A DNA stretch of 8,335 nt. Origin: Acidobacteriota bacterium (GTDB lineage: Bacteria; Acidobacteriota; Thermoanaerobaculia; Thermoanaerobaculales; Thermoanaerobaculaceae). The position numbers were made by a program, and so were the translations under genes. Positions 1-5,109 of the stretch are shown in pieces. How positions within the stretch are numbered: position 1 is the first letter of the stretch; each line of letters begins with the position of its first letter. The notes beneath the pieces were generated by a model, which saw only the letters and a program-made list of their open reading frames with translations, was not told the origin of the DNA and did not search any database. Location: contig JAJXUY010000051.1 of assembly GCA_021782525.1 (NCBI GenBank), positions 1 through 8,335 on the forward strand. Reading direction: 5' to 3'.

Positions 1-2
1 GC

Positions 3-173
3 CGCTACCCCGTGCTGCGGAACCTGGTGTTCAACCCGAAGACGCCGGCCGGCCTTGCGCTACAATTGGTCCGTCGATTGTCGCATCGGGACCTGATGAT
101 GCTGGGCCGCGATCGCAACGTGTCGGAGACGGTCCGCAAGGTGGCACGCGAAGTTTTCGAGCACCGACGCTGA
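3..173 (+). CDS. 3' end of a conserved protein of unknown function (partial)
   Basis: This is the last 56 residues of a gene that begins before the window, read in frame from position 3 to the TGA at 171-173. The tail contains the run NPKTPAGLALQLVRRL, followed by LSHRDLMMLGRDRNVSETVRKVAREV. Alternating short amphipathic helices with a 'RDL..L..DRNV...VR..A' pattern look like the last helical repeat of a HEAT-like or other all-alpha protein. I have an impression of similar tails in uncharacterised proteins of Acidobacteriota and delta-proteobacteria, but cannot confirm it. The next gene begins 42 nt downstream on the same strand, so this gene probably shares a transcript with the J-domain gene. 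Function is unknown. Reading frame and stop are fairly certain because the composition is protein-like and no stop interrupts the frame. Confidence 0.7.
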   Translation, partial: RYPVLRNLVFNPKTPAGLALQLVRRLSHRDLMMLGRDRNVSETVRKVAREVFEHRR

Positions 174-203
174 GCGGACGAGCCGTCGCTCGCCGCGGGG
201 CGC

Positions 204-209
204 GGAGGG
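204..209 (+). promoter_or_regulatory. Ribosome binding site of the J-domain/TPR gene
   Basis: GGAGGG lies 6 nt before the ATG at 216. It fixes the start of the J-domain gene and shows that this organism uses canonical Shine-Dalgarno sites for genes inside operons. Confidence 0.75.
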
Positions 210-215
210 ACGATC

Positions 216-854
216 ATGAACCAGCGGCGAACGTACTACGAGGTCCTCGAGGTGGAGCCGTTGGCCTCCAGCGATCAGATCAGGACCGCGTTCCGCCGCC
301 TGGCGCGCGAGCGGCATCCGGACCACTTCCAGGGCAGCGCGCGAGCGGCGGCGGAGCTGGAGTTCCAGGCGATCACGGAGGCGTACAACGTCCTTTCCGA
401 CGCGGCCGAGCGCGGGCGCTACGATCAGTCGCTGGCCGCCGCGGCGAAACAGGCGCAGCAGCTGGTCAACCCCCGCGAGGTGGCCCGCGCCTTGCTGGGG
501 AAGGCGGCGGGGCTCGCCAACGCCGGCCAGGCGGGTGAGGCGAGGGAGTACTTCGCGCAGGCGGTGGCCCACGACCCCGACAACGCCAAGGGCCATCACC
601 TGTACGCTCTCTTCCTCGCGAAGCAGGCCGGGGGTCTCGACGAGGCGTTGCGGCAGATCGGCCATGCGACCCGCCTGGAGCAGAACGATCCCCGCATCCT
701 GCTCGACGCGTCGAAGATTTTCGCGCGGGCCAAGATGTTCGCCCGGGCGATGCGCTTCGCCCAGCAGGCGCTGCAGGTCATGCCCGGGGACCCGGCGGCG
801 GAGAAGTGGCTCGAGCAGTTGAACGCCATGATGGAGGGCGGAGGGAACGCGTAG
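216..854 (+). CDS. J-domain protein with C-terminal TPR-like repeats
   Basis: This 212-residue protein starts with a J-domain (about residues 6-72). It opens YYEVLEVEP and carries the diagnostic HPD tripeptide at residues 34-36, which in this family stimulates the ATPase of an Hsp70 partner (DnaK). Helix IV is followed by the usual AYNVLSD..ERGRYD sequence. There is no Gly/Phe-rich linker and no CxxCxGxG zinc repeats, so it is a class C (type III) J-protein, not DnaJ itself. Residues about 88-205 form TPR-like helical pairs, with signatures such as 'GQAGEAREYFAQAVAHDPDN', ending in QALQVMPGDPAAEKWLEQL. This half probably binds a client or partner. No signal peptide or membrane segment is visible, so it is presumably cytosolic. 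Start: ATG with GGAGGG at 204-209. The PP2C gene follows after a 27-nt gap. Inference: it brings DnaK to a specific client set; the client is unknown. Confidence 0.9.
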   Translation: MNQRRTYYEVLEVEPLASSDQIRTAFRRLARERHPDHFQGSARAAAELEFQAITEAYNVLSDAAERGRYDQSLAAAAKQAQQLVNPREVARALLGKAAGLANAGQAGEAREYFAQAVAHDPDNAKGHHLYALFLAKQAGGLDEALRQIGHATRLEQNDPRILLDASKIFARAKMFARAMRFAQQALQVMPGDPAAEKWLEQLNAMMEGGGNA

Positions 855-864
855 GATGCGCATC

Positions 865-871
865 GGAGAGG
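865..871 (+). promoter_or_regulatory. Ribosome binding site deciding the GTG start of the PP2C gene
   Basis: GGAGAGG lies 10 nt before the GTG at 882. The ATG at 856-858 is in another frame and meets a stop codon after nine codons, so the GTG is the credible start. Confidence 0.6.
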
Positions 872-881
872 CGGTCGCAAC

Positions 882-1649
882 GTGATCTTCAAGGCGCGGG
901 GGTTGACGGACAGGGGGCTGCGCCGGCACCACAACGAGGACGAACTCCTCGTGCGCGACGACCTGAGCCTGTACGTGGTGGCCGACGGAATGGGCGGTCA
1001 CGCCGCCGGTGAGGTTGCGGCCGGACTGGCCATCAAGGAAGTCGAGCGCTCGGTTGAGACCTCGAGCGGGGCCGAAGACGACACCTGGCCCCAGGGCTGG
1101 GATCCTCGCTTCTCCGTCAACGCCAACCGCCTCGTGCAAGCGATCCTCTCGGCGCACCGGAAGGTGACCGGAGCGGTTGCCGGGGAACCGGAGCTGCGCG
1201 GCATGGGAACGACGATCGTCGCGGCGCTGCTCGACGGGGCACGCGGCCGCGTCAGCGTGGCCCACGTCGGAGACAGCCGCGCGTACCTGTGCCGCGACCG
1301 CGCGACGTCGCTGATCACCGCGGACCACTCGTGGGTGCACGAGCAGGTCGTGGCCGGCCTGCTCTCGGAAGATGCGGCCCGCACCCATCCGCTCAAGAAC
1401 GTCGTCACGCGGGCGCTCGGCGGAAATCAGGAACCGCTCGTCGACGTCGAGGATCGGGCCCTCGTCCCCGGCGACCTGCTCCTACTGTGCTCGGACGGCC
1501 TGAACACGATGCTCTCCGACGAGGAGATCGGCGAGGTCCTGGCCCGCGGCGGCGACCTGACGCGGCTGGCCTACAGGCTGGTCGCCGAAGCCAACCGCAA
1601 GGGAGGCGTCGACAACATCACGGTGATCCTGGCGCAGGCGTTGCCTTGA
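882..1649 (+). CDS. PP2C-family (PPM) serine/threonine protein phosphatase
   Basis: This 255-residue protein consists of a single PP2C domain, the usual length for bacterial Stp/PrpC enzymes. These are metal-dependent (Mn/Mg) phosphatases that remove phosphate from Ser/Thr residues, typically opposing Hanks-type kinases. All the core motifs are visible in order: HNED at 17-20, VADGMGGHAAGE at 33-44 (metal ligand D35), GMGTT at 107-111, VAHVGDSRAY at 126-135, CSDGL at 203-207 (metal ligand D205) and GGVDNITVIL from 241 (metal ligand D244). The domain looks intact and catalytically competent. No transmembrane or sensory domain is present, so it is probably soluble. Start: GTG with GGAGAGG 10 nt upstream. 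It sits 27 nt behind the J-domain/TPR gene and is probably co-transcribed with it. No kinase gene is visible in this window, so the cognate kinase must be elsewhere or just upstream. Confidence 0.93.
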   Translation: MIFKARGLTDRGLRRHHNEDELLVRDDLSLYVVADGMGGHAAGEVAAGLAIKEVERSVETSSGAEDDTWPQGWDPRFSVNANRLVQAILSAHRKVTGAVAGEPELRGMGTTIVAALLDGARGRVSVAHVGDSRAYLCRDRATSLITADHSWVHEQVVAGLLSEDAARTHPLKNVVTRALGGNQEPLVDVEDRALVPGDLLLLCSDGLNTMLSDEEIGEVLARGGDLTRLAYRLVAEANRKGGVDNITVILAQALP

Positions 1650-1674
1650 CCCTCCGGGCGCCGAGGGGTATCGT
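1646..1674 (+). promoter_or_regulatory. Predicted sigma70-type promoter of the secreted-protein gene
   Basis: TTGACC (1646-1651) and TATCGT (1669-1674) are separated by exactly 17 nt. The -35 hexamer overlaps the TGA stop of the phosphatase gene (1647-1649). A transcript starting about 7 nt after the -10 would begin at or next to the ATG at 1682, giving a leaderless or nearly leaderless mRNA. This is a prediction from the hexamers and spacing alone. Confidence 0.5.
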
Positions 1675-1681
1675 GCGTCAT

Positions 1682-2980
1682 ATGAGGATCACGCGCGTGG
1701 TCGTCGCGGGAACCGCTTGTGCGCTGGCGTTGTCCTTGCCTGCGCGCGCCGCGATCGCCGTGAGCTCGTACGGCCACAGAGGCGTCGTCTTCGAGGTGGA
1801 GGCCACCCCCGGGGCCCAGGCCACGTTCGCGGCGTGCTCGCAGGCCCTCGACCTCCTCCTGCAGCGCGGCTGGCAACCCGGCACCACCCATATCCGCATC
1901 CAACACGATCCGTACGACGCGACGTCGCCGGCGGCAGACGTCGTGCTCGGCACGGCCGCCGACAGCGACGACAGCGCGTTCGAGTTCACCGCGCAGCTGG
2001 TCGAGCGGCAGTTGGAGCACACGGCGGATCCCGAGGTGGCGGCCTTTTTGGCGCGCACGGTCGCTGCCAACCTGAGCGCGCCGGGGTGCGCTCGGCGGAC
2101 GGAGTGGGAGCGGGACTGGGTCGCACACCTCGCGAGCGGGGACCTGCTCACGACGGCGTTGCCCGAGCTGCTCTGGCGGACGGGAGGCGACAGCGCCGTC
2201 CGCGCGGCGGTTCTGGGGAGCTGGCCCGAGTCCGCGTACGCGGCGCTCGCCGCGCGCGGCGTCGAGCACCCCCTCCGGCGCATGGGCGAGGTGGCAGTCG
2301 CGGGCCTCGTCAACCCCGACGCCCTGGGCTTCCATTCCCTCACCACAGTGGGCCGCGCCTTGCCGACGCCGGCCCAGCAACCGGACCTGAGCTTCGCCCA
2401 GACCGGTCTGCGCCTGGTCGCCCTTCCCGGCGACACCGGGGCGCTCGCGGTACAGACGCTTGCCAGCGGGCACGCCACCGGCTGGGTCGTTGTCAAGTAC
2501 GCCCTGACGGGGTCGTTCGATGCGGTCCCGCTCAACCCCGCGGCCGAGGTGAACGTTCCCCTGCGCGGAATCGAGTGGGCCGCGGTGGTCGCCGTCGGAG
2601 AGGGCCCGGACGGTCGCCTCGCCCTCAATTTCAGGCCGCTCGCCGACTACCCCGTCAGTGTCAGCCGCTGGGACTTCCTCGCCGGCGAGGACAACGCCAG
2701 CCTGGCGTGGGAGACACAGCGCCAGGAAGGGCTCAAGGGGTTCGTGGTGGAAGCGCTGAGGACGGACGTCCGCGGCGGCTGGAGCGTCATGCGGAGGACG
2801 ATGGTGCCCGTGGCCACGGACGGTGAGAGCTCGTTCGGCTACACGTTCGTGGACGGGGACACCAAGGGCGTCGGCGGCTATCGCCTGCTCGCGCTCACGG
2901 CCGACGGCTTCCTCGCCGAGGTCGGGATGTTCCCTCTCCACGCCGAGCCGTGGCCCACACGCGAGCCGGCGGCGCGCTGA
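1682..2980 (+). CDS. Secreted protein of unknown function with a C-terminal Fn3-like region
   Basis: This is a 432-residue protein with a clear Sec signal peptide: basic MRITR, a hydrophobic core and an A-R-A cleavage site, probably after residue 23. It is expected in the periplasm, outer membrane or outside the cell. Residues about 98-190 are helical and rich in Ala, Glu and Arg. From about 235 the protein becomes beta-rich. Residues about 335-425 resemble an Fn3-type beta-sandwich, with the pattern L.WET...GL.GF.VE.LR, then GYTF.D and GGYRLLALT. No catalytic motif was recognised (no HExxH, GxSxG or similar), so no function is assigned. Start: the ATG at 1682 fits the upstream promoter. An in-frame GTG at 1673 is possible, with GAGGGG at 1663-1668 only 4 nt before it, and would add three residues. 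The gene converges with the small membrane-protein gene; the stop codons are 21 nt apart with no obvious terminator hairpin. Confidence 0.8.
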   Translation: MRITRVVVAGTACALALSLPARAAIAVSSYGHRGVVFEVEATPGAQATFAACSQALDLLLQRGWQPGTTHIRIQHDPYDATSPAADVVLGTAADSDDSAFEFTAQLVERQLEHTADPEVAAFLARTVAANLSAPGCARRTEWERDWVAHLASGDLLTTALPELLWRTGGDSAVRAAVLGSWPESAYAALAARGVEHPLRRMGEVAVAGLVNPDALGFHSLTTVGRALPTPAQQPDLSFAQTGLRLVALPGDTGALAVQTLASGHATGWVVVKYALTGSFDAVPLNPAAEVNVPLRGIEWAAVVAVGEGPDGRLALNFRPLADYPVSVSRWDFLAGEDNASLAWETQRQEGLKGFVVEALRTDVRGGWSVMRRTMVPVATDGESSFGYTFVDGDTKGVGGYRLLALTADGFLAEVGMFPLHAEPWPTREPAAR

Positions 2981-3001
2981 CGTCCGGGCGAGATTCGGCT
3001 C

Positions 3002-3247
3002 TCAAGCCCGCGCCAGGCGGAAGGCACCCCAACCCAGCAAACCGAGCACGAGCAGCGGCATAGCCAGCACGGCGAGCAAGGGGATGCCCAGAAGCACGAG
3101 GGTGAGCAGGACCGTTCCGGCCAGCGCGAGCTTGACCAGGCCGAAGACGAGCTTCAGCGGCAGGAGCAGCAGCTTCAGCGAGACAACCAGGACTCCGGTC
3201 GCCAGGAGCACCACACCTACCGACGCCAGCGCAAGCAACGTGAGCAT
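3002..3247 (-). CDS. Small, very hydrophobic membrane protein of unknown function
   Basis: This 81-residue protein is read on the minus strand from the ATG at 3247 to the TGA at 3002-3004. It is almost entirely Leu, Val, Ala and Gly. There is one hydrophobic segment at about residues 2-24, a Lys-spaced stretch (LKLLLLPLKLVFGLVKLAL) at about 24-42 that may lie in or along the membrane, and a second strong hydrophobic block at about 43-75. The C-terminus is RLARA. A strong Shine-Dalgarno (GAGGGGG on the minus strand, 3260-3254) sits 6 nt before the ATG and fixes this start. The open frame continues upstream, but the extra 72 codons read as Arg/Pro-rich shadow sequence. It is the only minus-strand gene and is divergent from mtgA. 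Probably an inner-membrane protein; its role is unknown. Confidence 0.7.
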   Translation of the reverse strand: MLTLLALASVGVVLLATGVLVVSLKLLLLPLKLVFGLVKLALAGTVLLTLVLLGIPLLAVLAMPLLVLGLLGWGAFRLARA

Positions 3248-3253
3248 GATCGT

Positions 3254-3260
3254 CCCCCTC
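3254..3260 (-). promoter_or_regulatory. Ribosome binding site of the small membrane-protein gene
   Basis: GAGGGGG on the minus strand, 6 nt before the ATG at 3247. It decides the short 81-residue reading over the longer open frame that begins at 3463. Confidence 0.65.
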
Positions 3261-3339
3261 GCACGATCGTACGACGCCGCGTGCCGTGAGGTTTTGCGCC
3301 GGGCCGGGCCGGCCGGGGCCGGGAACGGCGCGGTTTGCC

Positions 3340-3345
3340 TACAAT
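3340..3345 (+). promoter_or_regulatory. Candidate -10 element immediately upstream of mtgA
   Basis: TACAAT stands out in a GC-only neighbourhood and ends 6 nt before the GTG at 3352, so a transcript would start at or beside the start codon. No convincing -35 hexamer lies 16-18 nt upstream, where the sequence is a G/C run. The call is therefore weaker than for the promoters at 1646 and 4119. Confidence 0.35.
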
Positions 3346-3351
3346 GCCATC

Positions 3352-4104
3352 GTGGCGTCGAGCCGCGCGTTGCGCGCCGTCGTGATCGCCGTGGTCCTCG
3401 TGGCGCTGCTGCTGGGGGGCGGCGTGCTGTGGTGGTTGAGCCCGGGGCGGGGGATCGGCGCATGGCGGCAGGGGCCTCCGCCGCACCCGTGGGCGGCGTG
3501 GCAACGTCAGGAGACCGTCTGGCGCGAACAGGGGCTGCGCCGCCCGATCGAGAGCAGCTACGTGCCGCTGCCGGCGATCTCCATCAACTTGCAGCTCGCC
3601 CTGCTCGTCGGCGAGGACATCAACTTCCTCGGGCACGGAGCGTTCGACTTCACCGCCATCCGCGAGGCGATCGAGGAGAAGGAGCGGGTCGGGGGTCGCT
3701 TTCGCGGGGCGTCGACGATCACGCAGCAGCTTGCCAGGACGCTGTTTCTCTCCAACGAGCGAACGCTCTGGCGCAAGCTGCGGGAGGCCAGGCTCGCATG
3801 GTGGATGGAGCGCCGGCTCGGCAAGCGCCGCATCCTCGAGCTGTACCTGAACGTCGTGGAGTTCGGGCCGGGCGTCCTCGGCGCCGAGGCGGCCTCCCGG
3901 CACTACTACGGTGTGGCCGCGAGCGCGGTCGACGCCTCGCAGGCGGCCGGGCTGGTCGCGGCGATCCCTTCTCCCGGCCGCGACAACCCGGAGACGTCCA
4001 CCCCGCGCTGGCACGCCCGCCAGGCGCTCATCCTGCGCCGGATGGAGCACGCGTCGTGGCTGCACCGCCTGCTCGTCTCTCTCGATCGCAGCGAGCGCGA
4101 CTGA
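3352..4104 (+). CDS. mtgA: Monofunctional peptidoglycan glycosyltransferase (GT51)
   Basis: This 250-residue protein has one N-terminal membrane anchor (about residues 6-26) followed by a GT51 domain and no transpeptidase domain. It therefore matches MtgA in architecture and length (about 240 residues in E. coli). The enzyme polymerises lipid II into glycan strands at the outer face of the inner membrane. Visible motifs: GEDINFLGHGAFD, containing the first catalytic glutamate (E88); GASTITQQLARTLFLS; RKLREA, containing the second conserved glutamate (E145); RILELYLNVVEFGPGVLGAEAASRHYYG; and QAAGLVAAIPSPGRDNP. All are intact. Start: the GTG at 3352 places the anchor right at the N-terminus. 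The open frame extends to a GTG at 3286, but that extension is Gly/Pro/Arg-rich and unlikely. No Shine-Dalgarno precedes 3352, while a TACAAT sits 6 nt upstream, suggesting a leaderless message. accA begins 51 nt after its stop. Confidence 0.9.
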   Translation: MASSRALRAVVIAVVLVALLLGGGVLWWLSPGRGIGAWRQGPPPHPWAAWQRQETVWREQGLRRPIESSYVPLPAISINLQLALLVGEDINFLGHGAFDFTAIREAIEEKERVGGRFRGASTITQQLARTLFLSNERTLWRKLREARLAWWMERRLGKRRILELYLNVVEFGPGVLGAEAASRHYYGVAASAVDASQAAGLVAAIPSPGRDNPETSTPRWHARQALILRRMEHASWLHRLLVSLDRSERD

Positions 4105-4118
4105 TCGCGGCCCCGCGC

Positions 4119-4147
4119 TTGCCAATGGCCGGCAACCCCTCTACAGT
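4119..4147 (+). promoter_or_regulatory. Predicted sigma70-type promoter of the accA-lpt-rpoN operon
   Basis: TTGCCA (4119-4124) and TACAGT (4142-4147) are separated by exactly 17 nt, in the 51-nt gap between mtgA and accA. The accA ATG lies 8 nt after the -10 hexamer with no Shine-Dalgarno between them, so the transcript is probably leaderless. It would drive accA and the tightly packed downstream genes. Confidence 0.55.
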
Positions 4148-4155
4148 CCGGGTGC

Positions 4156-5109
4156 ATGGCAGGGTCACCGACGCCCCAGTTCCTCGCTCCGCTTGAAGAC
4201 TTGCGGCAACGGATCGCCGACGCCGAACGGGCCGGCGGCGCGTCTGGCCGGGCCGAGCTCGCCCGCCTGAAGAGTCGGCTGGAGGACGAGGCGAGGAGGA
4301 TCGCCGCCGAGCTGACCCCATGGCAGCAGTGCCAGCTGGCTCGCCATCCGGAGCGGCCGTACTGCCTCGACTACGTTCGCGGCCTGTTTACCGACTGGGT
4401 GGAGGTGCACGGCGATCGGACGTTCGGCGACGACCCGGCGATCGTCGCCGGGTTCGCCCGCCTGGACGGGGAGAGTGTGGCCGTGGTGGGCCACCAGAAG
4501 GGACGGGACACGCGCGAGCGCCTCTACCGGAACTTCGGCCAGCCGCGCCCCGAGGGGTACCGCAAGGCTTTGCGCCTCATGCGGTTGGCGGAGAAGTTCG
4601 GGCGCCCGATCGTGAGCCTCGTCGACACCCAGGGGGCGTATCCAGGGCTCGAGGCGGAGGAGCGCGGACAGGCCGAGGCGATCGCCCGGAACCTGCGGGA
4701 GATGGCGGCGCTCAAGGTCCCGATCGTCGTGGTGGTGACCGGCGAGGGCGGATCGGGTGGCGCGCTGGCGATCGCCATCGGCGACCGGATCCTGATGCTC
4801 GAGCACGCGGTGTACTCCGTCATCTCGCCCGAAGGCTGTGCGGCGATCCTGTGGAAGGACCAGACGCAGGTCCAACAGGCCGCCAGCGCCCTGCGCCTGA
4901 CCGCCAGTGACCTGCTGCGGCTCGGCGTGATCGACGAGGTCATCCCCGAGCCGCTCGGGGGGGCGCACATGGATCCCGGTCTGGCGATCAGGACGGTAGG
5001 GAGCGCCATACGCAAGTCGCTGGCCGAGCTGCGGCGGATCAAGCGCGACGAGCTGCCCCGCCGCCGGTTCGCCAAGTTCAGCGCCATGGGGCAGTTTCTC
5101 GAACGGTGA
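4156..5109 (+). CDS. accA: Acetyl-CoA carboxylase carboxyltransferase subunit alpha
   Basis: This 317-residue protein matches AccA in length (319 in E. coli) and along its whole sequence. With AccD it forms the carboxyltransferase that moves CO2 from carboxybiotin on AccB to acetyl-CoA, making malonyl-CoA for fatty acid synthesis in the cytosol. Visible blocks: HPERPYCLDYV, HGDRTFGDD, GHQKGRD at 112-118, NFGQPRPEGYRKALRLM, DTQGAYPGLEAEERGQAEAIARN from 157, the oxyanion-forming GEGGSGGALAIAIGD from 196 and YSVISPEGCAAILWKD from 220. It ends with IIPEPLGGAH-type sequence (VIPEPLGGAH here). The zinc finger belongs to AccD and is not expected here. One oddity: E. coli has DTPGAYPG where this protein has Gln159. 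Start: ATG at 4156, 8 nt after a predicted -10 and without a ribosome binding site. Its TGA overlaps the next gene's GTG (GTGA), indicating translational coupling. Confidence 0.97.
   Translation: MAGSPTPQFLAPLEDLRQRIADAERAGGASGRAELARLKSRLEDEARRIAAELTPWQQCQLARHPERPYCLDYVRGLFTDWVEVHGDRTFGDDPAIVAGFARLDGESVAVVGHQKGRDTRERLYRNFGQPRPEGYRKALRLMRLAEKFGRPIVSLVDTQGAYPGLEAEERGQAEAIARNLREMAALKVPIVVVVTGEGGSGGALAIAIGDRILMLEHAVYSVISPEGCAAILWKDQTQVQQAASALRLTASDLLRLGVIDEVIPEPLGGAHMDPGLAIRTVGSAIRKSLAELRRIKRDELPRRRFAKFSAMGQFLER

Noticed and set aside
55..66. TTGCGC directly followed by TACAAT, promoter-like hexamers
   Set aside because: They abut with no spacer and lie inside the partial coding region, so they are probably chance.
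60..1388. Antisense open frame over the J-domain and PP2C genes
   Set aside because: It shadows two genes with complete family motifs on the plus strand; composition is Arg/Val/Gly-rich and not protein-like.
1289..1681. N-terminal extension of the secreted-protein frame back into the phosphatase gene
   Set aside because: The extension overlaps the PP2C domain and would bury the signal peptide; the true start is at 1682 (or GTG 1673).
1571..2941. Antisense open frame opposite the secreted-protein gene
   Set aside because: The plus-strand frame has a signal peptide, a promoter and domain-like patterns; the antisense product has none.
2981..3001. Possible bidirectional terminator between the convergent genes
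   Set aside because: Only 21 nt, with no convincing inverted repeat or T-tract.
3263..3271. ACGATCGT palindrome and a TACGAT -10-like hexamer on the minus strand before the small membrane-protein gene
   Set aside because: The palindrome is too short to call an operator. There is no -35 at the right distance, and a start there would cut into the ribosome site.
3299..3323. GGGCC/GGCC-rich run upstream of mtgA as a possible regulatory repeat
   Set aside because: It looks like low-complexity GC sequence without a clear repeat unit or stable, distinctive stem.
2823..4196. Plus-strand open frame spanning the end of the secreted-protein gene, the small membrane-protein gene and mtgA
   Set aside because: Arg/Ala/Pro-rich shadow overlapping three better-supported genes in other frames.
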